Assembly (NCBI GenBank): GCA_910576795.1
Contig: CAJTIX010000009.1
Location: forward strand, 1 to 46,948
Length of the DNA stretch: 46,948 bases
Direction: 5' to 3'
From: an uncultured Bacilli bacterium
GTDB taxonomy: Bacteria > Bacillota_I > Bacilli_A > RF39 > UBA660
The notes under the pieces are model-generated. The model worked only from the letters and a program-made list of their open reading frames with translations. It made no database searches and had not been told where the DNA came from. The position numbers were made by a program, and so were the translations under genes. Positions 16,409-23,957 of the stretch are shown in pieces. Numbering within the stretch: the stretch's first letter is position 1; every line of letters starts with the position of its first letter.

Positions 16409-16460
16409 TACCGATGTCGGTATAAAAATTATTGACAAATACTACCGACGTCGGTATAAT
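16409..16460 (+). promoter_or_regulatory. consensus promoter with two palindromic operators, HTH-Fic operon
   Basis: TTGACA (16432-16437), a 17-bp spacer and TATAAT (16455-16460) form a perfect consensus promoter. Two 14-bp dyads share arms TACCGA/TCGGTA: 16409-16422 just upstream of the -35 box, and 16443-16456 filling the spacer and entering the -10 box. Their centres are 34 bp apart, about three helical turns. A protein bound there would block polymerase. The first gene encodes its own HTH domain, so autorepression is the simple reading. Confidence 0.8.
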
Positions 16461-16480
16461 CATATGTAGGAGGAATGTTT

Positions 16481-17407
16481 ATGGAATATATGACTACTAA
16501 AGAAGCTGTAATAAAGTGGAATATTAGTGAAAGAAGAATAAGACAATTATTGCAAGATGGAAGAATTGAGGGAGCAGTAAAAGTAGGAAATACATGGAAT
16601 ATACCAGTTAATGCTAATAAACCAGCAGATAAAAGAAATATAAAATTAGAAAAAAGCAATTTTATTATAAATCTAGATGAAGAATATTTTAATGAAGTAG
16701 ATAAATTAAAAGAAAAATTGGATAGTAAAAGACCATTACCTAAAGGAACTATAAAAACTTTAAAAGAAACTATAAATTTGGAATGGACTTATAACAGTAA
16801 TGGGATTGAAGGTAATACTTTAACACTTAGAGAAACACAGGTTGTTTTAGAAGGTATTACAGTTGGTGGTAAGTCTATTAAAGAACACTTAGAAGCAATT
16901 AATCATGAAAAAGCAATCCTTTATTTAGACGATTTAGTGTCAGATAATAATCCAATTACTGAATGGAATATAAAGAATATTCATCAATTAATATTGAAAA
17001 ATATAGATGATGAAAATGCTGGTAAATATCGTAATGAGAATGTTACTATAAAAGGTGCAACTCATATTCCACCAGATTATTTAATTGTTCCAGATTTAAT
17101 GGAGCAGTTAATAATTAATTATTCTAATTGGAAAGAGTATCATCCTATTATAAGATCTGCTTTACTTCATGGAGAATTGGTTAAAATTCATCCATTTGTA
17201 GATGGCAATGGCAGAACATCAAGATTACTTATGAATCTAGATTTAATGAATAATGGTTATGTTCCTTTGATTATTAAAAAAGAAAATAGATTAAAATATT
17301 ATGAAGCATTAGATAAAGCTCATACAACTAATGATTATACTAATTTTATTAAATTAGTTGTAAAAGCTGAGATAGATATGTTAAATAAATATTTAGAACT
17401 AACATGA
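16481..17407 (+). CDS. Fic-domain protein with N-terminal DNA-binding HTH
   Basis: A 308-residue Fic protein. Residues 1-50 (TTKEAVIKWNISERRIRQLLQDGRI, then VKVGNTWNIP) are a MerR/excisionase-like winged HTH. The Fic core has the full active-site motif HPFVDGNGRTSR (His237). Fic enzymes usually transfer AMP to Ser, Thr or Tyr. The inhibitory helix motif SNGIEG (S106 to E110) lies before the core, as in self-inhibited class II Fic proteins. ATG 16481 is chosen over 16475 because AGGAGG (16468-16473) is 7 nt from it. It leads an operon with the HEPN-motif gene 29 bp downstream. Expression is probably controlled by the two dyads, perhaps by this protein itself. Confidence 0.9.
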   Translation: MEYMTTKEAVIKWNISERRIRQLLQDGRIEGAVKVGNTWNIPVNANKPADKRNIKLEKSNFIINLDEEYFNEVDKLKEKLDSKRPLPKGTIKTLKETINLEWTYNSNGIEGNTLTLRETQVVLEGITVGGKSIKEHLEAINHEKAILYLDDLVSDNNPITEWNIKNIHQLILKNIDDENAGKYRNENVTIKGATHIPPDYLIVPDLMEQLIINYSNWKEYHPIIRSALLHGELVKIHPFVDGNGRTSRLLMNLDLMNNGYVPLIIKKENRLKYYEALDKAHTTNDYTNFIKLVVKAEIDMLNKYLELT

Positions 17408-17436
17408 TTATAGATAAGTTAGGAGGAACAATATAG

Positions 17437-18540
17437 ATGTACAATATATTAGTTGATTTTGAATTATCTAAAAGAATAAACCTTAATAAATTAGGAATAA
17501 CTTTTAGAAAATTAACAGTGCCTGAAAAAAATAAAATTTTAAATAAAATTAATACAGTATATTTTCAAAATAAGAAAATAATTAATGATCTAGTAAAAAA
17601 GTATAATATTTTGGATGAGTTAAAAGTAACGAATGAATTATTAGATTATGATAAAGATACAAGAGACATTATTATGTTTTGCTATCTAGGAATAAAAAAA
17701 GGATTTCAATTTAATAATGAAAGAAAAATAAAAAATAAATTAAATAATATGATAATAATAATTATTAAAAAAGAGGTATTATTAGAATATGTATCTGAAG
17801 AAAAATTTGTAAAAATACTTTCAAATATTCTTAGCTTATATGATATTTATAGTAAAGTGCTTGAAACTAACAAGAAAGTTAGATTAGATTACTCATATAT
17901 TTTAGACGATAATATTTTAAATCCAAAAGAGGAAAATTATAATATTAAATTAATTTTAAATTTTATTGCTGTATACAAAAAAAATAATGGTATGATGAAA
18001 TATGTAGAATTATCAGAAGAGTATTTAATACAACTTGAAAAATTTATTTCAAAGTTAAAAAAAGATGAAATAAGAAGATTTTTAAATGCAATTGATCTTT
18101 TATATTCGGAATACACAATGGTACAAAATAGTATTGTTAGTAAAGTAACAATTATTGAAAGTATACTTATTCACGAAAAAGAGGATATTAGGCGTAGTTT
18201 TGTTTTAAAAGCTGGTCTTATTTTAAAAAAATATGGTGAATTTAATAATAATACTTCAAATAAATTTATAAAAGATTTTTTGAGTTATAGTTATGATATG
18301 AGATCAGCAATAGTTCATGGTAATGAAGAAAAAATTCCTGTAATATCAAACCAAATAATTCAAAAAAATAAATATATAAAGGAATTAATGGAAAAATGTA
18401 ATGATAATTATAATGATAGGAAAAAGCATGCTATGTATTTGGCTGATAACATTCTTTTAATAGCAGTTAGAAGTATAATTAAATGCTGGATTGACAATCC
18501 TACATTAATAGATTTTATGAAAAATAATTATGAAAAATAA
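17437..18540 (+). CDS. unknown protein with C-terminal HEPN-like R-x4-H motif
   Basis: A 367-residue, very Lys/Asn/Ile-rich, largely helical protein. The C-terminal third contains RSFVLKAGLILKK, DFLSYSYDMR and SAIVHGNEEK. The last two give R289-SAIV-H294, the R-x4-H signature of HEPN ribonucleases, in a context like the Apea-type HEPN. The N-terminal 230 residues match nothing I recognise. TAGGAGGA precedes the ATG. It is cotranscribed with HTH-Fic, which suggests a functional pair. The tyrosine that MntA modifies in HepT (R-x4-H-x-Y) is absent here: after H294 the sequence is G-N. It is likely a defence or toxin component, by inference. Confidence 0.7.
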   Translation: MYNILVDFELSKRINLNKLGITFRKLTVPEKNKILNKINTVYFQNKKIINDLVKKYNILDELKVTNELLDYDKDTRDIIMFCYLGIKKGFQFNNERKIKNKLNNMIIIIIKKEVLLEYVSEEKFVKILSNILSLYDIYSKVLETNKKVRLDYSYILDDNILNPKEENYNIKLILNFIAVYKKNNGMMKYVELSEEYLIQLEKFISKLKKDEIRRFLNAIDLLYSEYTMVQNSIVSKVTIIESILIHEKEDIRRSFVLKAGLILKKYGEFNNNTSNKFIKDFLSYSYDMRSAIVHGNEEKIPVISNQIIQKNKYIKELMEKCNDNYNDRKKHAMYLADNILLIAVRSIIKCWIDNPTLIDFMKNNYEK

Positions 18541-18594
18541 TAGTACATATTGTTTTAATATAAAATTATAGTAAAATTAGTCATGTAAACGGGT

Positions 18595-18620
18595 GCAAAC
18601 AATGTTTGCAAAATGTTTGC
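18595..18620. repeat. small inverted/direct repeats near the right island end
   Basis: GCAAAC (18595-18600), GTTTGC (18604-18609) and a second GTTTGC (18615-18620) lie upstream of the right secA copy. Short repeats near an attachment site can be recombinase or accessory-factor arm sites, but this is weak. The rest of 18541-18753 holds no gene I can support. Confidence 0.3.
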
Positions 18621-18753
18621 GTAAGAAAAAGTATTCATAGTACTGTATGTACCATAAATACTATATGTACTAAATATGTTTGGTACCATAAAATAAGGAA
18701 TACTAATAATACTATAAGTAATATAAATAACATAAATATAGGATTAAACGGAA

Positions 18754-18947
18754 CTTGTGGAAGTGGTAAGAAATATAAGCAATGTTGCGGAAAGTGAGTA
18801 TTTTATAAAATTTAAAAATGTTAACAAATTCAAATTTGTTTGCAAAGAACAAAAAATCATGACTTAATGTCTTAAAAAATAAAGGGTTTAAACAGAAAAA
18901 AATATGTGAACATCCTTTTTAAATCAACAAAAGTGAGGCAATGTCTA
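18754..18947. repeat. right direct repeat (attR side) with the duplicated secA 3' end
   Basis: 18754-18797 repeats the last 44 bp of secA and still encodes CGSGKKYKQCCGK-stop, with silent changes (TAC to TAT, TGC to TGT). The copy continues through the secA downstream region to GTGAGGCAATGTCTAT, which is the KilA-N ribosome binding site region of the left repeat, and then similarity stops. No KilA-N gene follows. The right copy therefore looks like the left end of a second, deleted relative of this island. Confidence 0.75.
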
Positions 18948-18953
18948 TCTCCC

Positions 18954-18995
18954 AAAATGAACTACATCGCTGTTTGTCGTTTGGTAGTTCATTTT
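18954..18995. repeat. 12-bp stem inverted repeat just outside the island
   Basis: AAAATGAACTAC (18954-18965) pairs perfectly with GTAGTTCATTTT (18984-18995) around an 18-nt loop. It is not followed by a T run, so a terminator role is doubtful. It begins where the direct-repeat similarity ends. It could be a remnant of an insertion-sequence end. Confidence 0.5.
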
Positions 18996-19114
18996 ATCAA
19001 GAATATCAGAACAGATACCTTATTATAACGCCATTTAAATAGAATAAGATCATAAATTTAAAGGGAAAAAATAATAAAATATGCTATAATAGTATCAACA
19101 TTGGAGGGTTATTT

Positions 19115-19711
19115 ATGATTTATACATATCAGGAATTATACCATAAAAAAGAAAAAGGGGAACAGTTAAGTTGGGATGATATTACAAAAGAACAATTAGA
19201 AAAACTATTTATTGACGAACATATATCCAATAATATGATTGCAAATCTATATAATATTGAAGGCGGAAAAGTTATCAGTAAAAGGAACAAATGGGGTATT
19301 AAACAAAATTCTGCTAAGTATTTCTATAAAAGATTTGAAGAAAATAATTTGGAGATATTTAAAAATCTGAATCAAGATTCTAAGGATAGACTATTCAATA
19401 TTGATAATATCGATTGGATATCAAAGGCTTTAACTCACTATGTTTTTAGAAATGGCCCTGTTGAGGATATGCATGCAAATCATCAACTTTCACAGGAAGA
19501 TATGAAAACATTAAATAAATATATGGTCAATAAAATAGCTGGATTATTAAAACTTGTAAACGATGGACATTGGTTAAAAATAGAATTGATGCTTATAGCT
19601 TTAAAAAATTATGGTGTAGAATGGGATCCTTGTGAGTATGATACCAAAGAGATAGATATGGTTTTTAAACATCGTATGGGTATTCCAGAAGATGATGAAA
19701 CACAGTATTGA
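19115..19711 (+). CDS. conserved-looking hypothetical protein, HTH-like N-terminus
   Basis: A 198-residue soluble protein I do not recognise. Residues about 35-62 (SNNMIANLYNIEGGKVISKRNKWGIK) resemble a helix-turn-helix that reads a regulatory rather than enzymatic role. The centre (FRNGPVEDMHANHQLSQEDM, then a long helix) is well formed, and the tail is acidic. TATAAT at 19086-19091 and GGAGGG before the ATG support expression. It is the first intact chromosomal gene after the secA island and is followed by about 115 bp without features before the next gene. Confidence 0.65.
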   Translation: MIYTYQELYHKKEKGEQLSWDDITKEQLEKLFIDEHISNNMIANLYNIEGGKVISKRNKWGIKQNSAKYFYKRFEENNLEIFKNLNQDSKDRLFNIDNIDWISKALTHYVFRNGPVEDMHANHQLSQEDMKTLNKYMVNKIAGLLKLVNDGHWLKIELMLIALKNYGVEWDPCEYDTKEIDMVFKHRMGIPEDDETQY

Positions 19712-19827
19712 AATGAAATTCAGTAAAGAACAGTTTGAAAATGAATAATATTATTAAATTATTTTTATAATGGATAAAAATAATGTATAATGATATTAAG
19801 TTTTTAGAACGGAAAAGGTGAACGATT

Positions 19828-20610
19828 ATGAATGAAAAGAAAAGACTATGGATAATGATAGGCATTACAGTGGGAATCATTATTTTTACAATTGCAATTT
19901 ATCTCATTGGAAATCTAGAAATAAAAAAAGTATTAACAGATATTGACCAAAAAATGAATCGTGAAGAAGCACAAATCTTTTATATATCTAGACCTACTTG
20001 TCATTATTGCCTTTTATTAGAACCAGTTACTGATACATTAAAAGAAGAGTATCATTTAACATATAATCATATTAATTTTGACAAGTATAGTACTAACCAA
20101 AAAGAAAAAATATTAAGTAAATTTGGTTTGGATAGTAAAACATTTGGAACCCCTTATATCGCAATTACAAAAAATGGTAAAGTAATAGATGAACTAAATG
20201 GATATGCTGATGAAAATGTTGTATTTGAACTATTTCAGAAAAATGGTTTCATAAAAGACGATGCGAAACTTGCTTTTCAATATATAGATTATAATACATT
20301 TCAAACAACATGGAATAGTGGTGAAAGAAAATTAATCATGATTGGAGAAGCAGGAGAAAAGAGTATGCAGGCAAGAAATACATTAAAGCCATTGATTCAA
20401 ACATATCAATTGGATATTATGTATATGGATATTGCGGAAACAGGTACTAATGATAACTATAATGAATTATTAACGATAATTGGTCATACGGTACAACCAA
20501 CATACCCTATTTTAATGATTATGGAAAATAAAACCATCACTGCAGAAACCAATCAAATTACAATAGATTCATATGAGACGTTTTTAAAAGCAAATCAATA
20601 CATACAATAG
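19828..20610 (+). CDS. membrane-anchored double thioredoxin-fold protein, one domain degenerate
   Basis: A 260-residue protein with an N-terminal membrane anchor (about residues 8-30), so the rest faces outward. The first thioredoxin domain has the redox motif CHYC near residue 58 and the cis-proline segment FGTPYIAIT. The second domain (about 165-258) has the same fold pattern (KLIMIGEAGEKSM, VQPTYPILMIM), but GEAGEKS replaces C-x-x-C, so it cannot do disulfide chemistry. The layout recalls bacteriocin-transport-accessory or DsbA/TlpA-like thiol proteins. AAAAGGTG lies before the ATG. It is followed after 8 bp by a PH-domain gene. Confidence 0.75.
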   Translation: MNEKKRLWIMIGITVGIIIFTIAIYLIGNLEIKKVLTDIDQKMNREEAQIFYISRPTCHYCLLLEPVTDTLKEEYHLTYNHINFDKYSTNQKEKILSKFGLDSKTFGTPYIAITKNGKVIDELNGYADENVVFELFQKNGFIKDDAKLAFQYIDYNTFQTTWNSGERKLIMIGEAGEKSMQARNTLKPLIQTYQLDIMYMDIAETGTNDNYNELLTIIGHTVQPTYPILMIMENKTITAETNQITIDSYETFLKANQYIQ

Positions 20611-20618
20611 GAGGAATT

Positions 20619-21077
20619 ATGAATAATAGTATATATAAACAAGTGAAATCATTCAAAAAAAGATATCCTCTTACAATCGCATGGAGAATCAAAGAACACT
20701 CTAAAATATTAGAAAAACATTTAAACCCAGGAGAACAAATTTTATATGTATTTGCCGCACAAAAAAATGATAATCCATTAGATATCATAACAAGTTATGT
20801 ATGTGCTCTGACCAATCGTCGCTTGATTTTAGCACAAAAGAGATTATTGTTTGGATACTTTTTTACCTCCATTACACCCGATTTATTCAATGATTTAAAA
20901 GTAAGTATGGGGCTTATCTGGGGTAAAATTTATATTGATACAGCTAAAGAAGTAGTGCCACTTTCTAATATTCAAAAAGATGCTTTAAATGAAATTGAAA
21001 CCAATATAACAGAATATATGATGGAAGAAAAAAAGAAATATGCAAGTTTCCAAAATAATATAGAAAAGACTAGGTGA
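20619..21077 (+). CDS. bacterial PH-domain protein
   Basis: A 152-residue soluble protein. The central part (LNPGEQILYVFAAQ, VCALTNRRLILAQKRLLFGY, WGKIYIDTAKE) has the pattern of bacterial pleckstrin-homology (YokE-like) domains: a LTNRRLI strand turn and a later G-x-I-x-I strand. A helical C-terminal extension follows. AGGAGGA precedes the ATG. It is translationally close to the thioredoxin-fold gene (8 bp) and so probably in one transcript. Molecular role unknown. Confidence 0.7.
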   Translation: MNNSIYKQVKSFKKRYPLTIAWRIKEHSKILEKHLNPGEQILYVFAAQKNDNPLDIITSYVCALTNRRLILAQKRLLFGYFFTSITPDLFNDLKVSMGLIWGKIYIDTAKEVVPLSNIQKDALNEIETNITEYMMEEKKKYASFQNNIEKTR

Positions 21078-21089
21078 ACTAGTTTTTCT
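21064..21089 (+). terminator. terminator after the PH-domain gene
   Basis: ACTAG (21069-21073) pairs with CTAGT (21079-21083), extended by A-T pairs and ending in T5-CTT. The stop codon lies in the loop. The stem is short. Confidence 0.5.
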
Positions 21090-21178
21090 TATATACAAAT
21101 ATGAATTTAAAATCACAACATATTTTCGATTCTAGAAATATATGATATACTAAATAAAATGAAAAGCAGGTGATAATA

Positions 21179-22192
21179 ATGCAAACAAAAACAATATTAA
21201 CTGGAATACGCCCAACCGGAAATATGCATTTAGGGCATTATTTTGGAGCAGTAAAGACATGGAAAAAACTGCAAGATCAAGAATATCCGTTTTATTTAGA
21301 AATAGCAGATGTACAGGCACTTACAGATAATTTTCATCAACCAGAAAAGGTAAGAAAAAATGTAAGAGAAATTACAATTGATGCTTTATCTTGTGGAGTG
21401 GATCCTAAAAAAACCAATATTTTTATACAATCGATGATTCCTGAAATTGCAGAATTAACAGTATTTTATTCTAATTTGGTAACAATTTCTCGTCTTTATA
21501 GAAATCCAACTGTTAAATCGGAAATGAAACAGAAAAAAGAATTGTTTGGAGACGATGGAGAAGGAATTACCTATGGATTTTTAGGTTATCCAGTGAGTCA
21601 AGCTGCTGATATCACAGTATTTCATGGTGCCTTCATTCCTTGCGGGGATGATCAATTGCCTTTATTAGAACAATGTCGTGAAATCGTACGTAAATTTAAT
21701 AAAATTTATGGAGAAACTTTATTAGAACCAGAAGCGATATTAAGTGAAAATACTAGAATAAAAGGATTAGATGGTAACGATAAAATGGGGAAAAGCCTTG
21801 GAAATGCTATTTTTCTTTCCGATGACGAAGAAACAGTAAGTAAGAAAATTATGGGCGCAGTTACAGATCCAGAAAAATTGAAGAAAGATGACCCAGCCAA
21901 TCCTGATATTTGTATGGTTTATTACTATCATAAATTAGTAAATCAAGAACACCTAGATACAGTATGTAAAGAATGCAAAAGTGGTGCTAGAGGATGTGTA
22001 GCTTGTAAAAAGGAGTTAATTGCTAGTATGCTTTCTTTTTTAAAACCAATTCAGGAAAAGAGAAAATATTATGTAGAACATCCAGAAGAAGTCGATGCAA
22101 TTTTAAAAGAGGGAACAAAAAAAGCGAAAAAAATGGCAGAAGAAACCATTCAAACTATTAAAGAAAACATGCAGATACAATATTTTGAATAA
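21179..22192 (+). CDS. trpS: tryptophanyl-tRNA synthetase
   Basis: A 337-residue class Ic synthetase that charges tRNA-Trp. It begins MQTKTILTGIRPTGNMHLGHYFGA, which includes the HIGH-type motif (HLGH), and has the KMSKS-type motif KMGKS near residue 202. The middle contains PVSQAADI and PCGDDQ, the Trp/ATP pocket pattern. ATG 21179 is chosen over GTG 21170, which overlaps the ribosome binding site AGGTGA. A stretch with CKECKSGARGCVACKK near 264-279 adds four cysteines in a possible metal-binding arrangement. The DUF3795 gene follows 18 bp later. Confidence 0.97.
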   Translation: MQTKTILTGIRPTGNMHLGHYFGAVKTWKKLQDQEYPFYLEIADVQALTDNFHQPEKVRKNVREITIDALSCGVDPKKTNIFIQSMIPEIAELTVFYSNLVTISRLYRNPTVKSEMKQKKELFGDDGEGITYGFLGYPVSQAADITVFHGAFIPCGDDQLPLLEQCREIVRKFNKIYGETLLEPEAILSENTRIKGLDGNDKMGKSLGNAIFLSDDEETVSKKIMGAVTDPEKLKKDDPANPDICMVYYYHKLVNQEHLDTVCKECKSGARGCVACKKELIASMLSFLKPIQEKRKYYVEHPEEVDAILKEGTKKAKKMAEETIQTIKENMQIQYFE

Positions 22193-22210
22193 CATAAAGG
22201 AGATAGGCAT

Positions 22211-22513
22211 ATGTTAGGTTTAAAGGAAAAATCAGATATTCAATCTAGATGTGGAATTGATTGTAATCATTGTAAATATTTACAGGATAAAGTATGTATG
22301 GGATGTGTCCACATTGAAAAACCCTTTTGGTCTGATACATGCCCAGTTAAAACTTGTTGTGAAAAGAAAAGATTAGATTGCTGTGGCAAATGTGATGAAT
22401 TTCCATGTGAACAATTGAAGTCATTCGCATATGACAAAGAACAAGGAGATAACGGATTACGGATAGAAAATTGTAAAAAATGGTGTTCCAAACTTAAACT
22501 GAATGGAGAATAA
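22211..22513 (+). CDS. DUF3795 cysteine-rich protein
   Basis: A 100-residue protein with 17 cysteines. It opens SRCGIDCNHCKYL and has C-x2-C pairs through the chain (CMGC, CCGKC, FPCEQL), the DUF3795 pattern. The cysteines suggest zinc or Fe-S binding; no activity is established. AAAGGAGA precedes the ATG. It is downstream of trpS in the same direction and is followed with a 1-bp gap by a membrane-protein gene, so it is likely part of that transcript. Confidence 0.8.
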   Translation: MLGLKEKSDIQSRCGIDCNHCKYLQDKVCMGCVHIEKPFWSDTCPVKTCCEKKRLDCCGKCDEFPCEQLKSFAYDKEQGDNGLRIENCKKWCSKLKLNGE

Positions 22514-22514
22514 A

Positions 22515-22859
22515 ATGATAAGAAGGAGAAATCTAACAAAACATCTTTTATGGACAATACTTACTTTTGGTCTTTACAGCATTATATGGTTTTATACAAT
22601 ATCGGAAGATACAGGTGAAATAGCAGAAGATAGTACCATGTATGGAGCCTTAACACTTCTGTTTATGTTAATTACTTGTGGTATCTATAAAATCTATTGG
22701 AGTTATAAAATTGGTAAATTACTTTATGAAGCAAAGAAAAATGCTAACATAAATGCAATAAATAATTCCATTTTATATACTATTTTTAGTCTTTTTGGAT
22801 TTGATATTATAAATTACTGTATAATGCAGTCTGAGTTAAATGATCTTGCAGTAATATAA
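22515..22859 (+). CDS. DUF4234 small membrane protein
   Basis: A 114-residue membrane protein with the DUF4234 pattern: a basic N-terminus (MIRRRNLTKHL), then LTFGLYSIIWFYTI, a second helix with TCGIYKIYWSYKIGKLL, and a third hydrophobic stretch. ATG 22515 is preferred over the in-frame 22503 because GGAG (22505-22508) sits correctly only for 22515. It is the last gene of the trpS group; a strong terminator follows. Function unknown. Confidence 0.75.
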   Translation: MIRRRNLTKHLLWTILTFGLYSIIWFYTISEDTGEIAEDSTMYGALTLLFMLITCGIYKIYWSYKIGKLLYEAKKNANINAINNSILYTIFSLFGFDIINYCIMQSELNDLAVI

Positions 22860-22867
22860 AAATAATG

Positions 22868-22912
22868 AGTATAATAATACTTTCTTTACTTAAAATATTA
22901 TTATACTTTTTT
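22868..22912 (+). terminator. terminator after the DUF4234 gene
   Basis: GTATAATAATA (22869-22879) pairs perfectly with TATTATTATAC (22896-22906), followed by six T. 22913-23084 holds nothing I can support. Confidence 0.7.
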
Positions 22913-23084
22913 GATGTAGATTACAATATTTTTTCCCTGTTTTTCTTTTTAATATCAATTAGTGGATGGATTAAAAGAAAACTAATTTATTATAATTAGA
23001 TACCGATTATATATATTGGCTGCTATGTATGGGATTTTTCGAAGCATAATTTAAATAAACCCAATTTTAAATTATAAATTTGTA

Positions 23085-23112
23085 TTGAAATTCCAAAAAT
23101 ATCTGATATAAT
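23085..23112 (+). promoter_or_regulatory. promoter of the 23139 gene
   Basis: TTGAAA (23085-23090), a 16-bp spacer and TATAAT (23107-23112), 26 bp before the GTG start. Confidence 0.5.
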
Positions 23113-23138
23113 GTAAGAAGAATAAAGGAGAGGTTAGT

Positions 23139-23912
23139 GTGAATAGAATTTTTTTGCGTGATGTAAACAATAAAAAAATTAATCCAGAATTGGTTCGTTA
23201 CTTTAAATATCAAAACGATTACTATCTCATCTATACCTTTCATGAGATAGATGAAAAAAACTTTATGACCTTATATGTCGTAAAGGTAATGGAGGAATTA
23301 GGTCAACCAATCGCTAAAAACTTATCCAACGATTGGGAATGGAAAAATATGCAGATTGTAGTAAAACAAATGCTGAGAGAAATCAAAAGGAACCAAATTC
23401 TTTCGTTTGAGGATGCTGATATAGAGACAATAAACGGTATGAAGATAATGAGTGCACGAAGCTTTAAACTATTGTCTTCATTGGTTCAAATTTTAAGTGG
23501 TGAATTAATAGAACCACAAAAACCGGATCATGTGCAACCAGAGGCCCCTTTAGAATTAGAGTTTTCAAATGAAACAAAGAAAATAGAAGAATTGACGATC
23601 AATGATAAGATATCTATGTTGAATCAGTTGAAACAAGAAAATTATCCACAAATAGAACAAAATCAAATGTTTCCTATTTCTGAAGAGTTAAATTTAACTA
23701 GTATTATACCTATTGCTACAAATACTCTTAAAGAAGACTTAGATTCAATTGCATCAATGGTTCCTGACACAATTGAAATTCTAGATGACCCAATTATCGA
23801 TATTGAGCCTTATAGAAAATTAAAAGAAGAAAATGAAAATTTAAAACAACGGTTATTATATTATCAAACAAAATATCAAGCGATAAAAGATTTGCTCCTA
23901 AAAGACGAATAG
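23139..23912 (+). CDS. hypothetical protein with C-terminal coiled coil
   Basis: A 257-residue protein I do not recognise. The first about 110 residues form a compact domain (LVRYFKYQNDYYLIYTFHEI, LYVVKVMEEL). An acidic, Pro/Glu-rich linker follows, and the last 35 residues (RKLKEENENLKQRLLYYQTKYQAIKDLLL) are a leucine-zipper-like coiled coil. The start is GTG at 23139 with GGAGAGG upstream. It is followed by a terminator and then, 45 bp on, by a gene whose product begins with a similarly built domain. The two may therefore be related in function. Confidence 0.65.
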   Translation: MNRIFLRDVNNKKINPELVRYFKYQNDYYLIYTFHEIDEKNFMTLYVVKVMEELGQPIAKNLSNDWEWKNMQIVVKQMLREIKRNQILSFEDADIETINGMKIMSARSFKLLSSLVQILSGELIEPQKPDHVQPEAPLELEFSNETKKIEELTINDKISMLNQLKQENYPQIEQNQMFPISEELNLTSIIPIATNTLKEDLDSIASMVPDTIEILDDPIIDIEPYRKLKEENENLKQRLLYYQTKYQAIKDLLLKDE

Positions 23913-23923
23913 TCTTTTTTTTT
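23900..23923 (+). terminator. terminator overlapping the 23139 gene end
   Basis: AAAGAC (23901-23906) pairs with GTCTTT (23912-23917), followed by six more T. Confidence 0.65.
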
Positions 23924-23957
23924 ACCTCTTAACATAAACTGGAATAGAGGTGAATAT

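Larger units (their letters stand above)
14136..18800. mobile_element. degenerate integrative island at the 3' end of secA
   Basis: About 4.6 kb between two copies of the secA 3' end. It contains a KilA-N protein gene, a tyrosine-type integrase interrupted twice, an HTH-Fic gene and a HEPN-motif gene. The genes are more A-rich than secA. Site-specific integrases that target a gene end commonly leave an intact gene on one side and a duplicated end on the other, and that is what is seen. No conjugation, replication or packaging gene is present. It is therefore a small, probably immobile cargo island. Its boundaries are set by the repeats, not by a mapped crossover. Confidence 0.7.

Noticed and set aside
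18606..18797. 63-codon ORF ending in CGSGKKYKQCCGK
   Set aside because: The end is the duplicated secA tail; the upstream part is an open frame in AT-rich DNA with no ribosome binding site, so it is a remnant and not a gene.
22865..22999. 44-codon hydrophobic ORF after the DUF4234 gene
   Set aside because: No ribosome binding site, and it runs through the terminator stem; hydrophobic codons are expected by chance in T-rich DNA.
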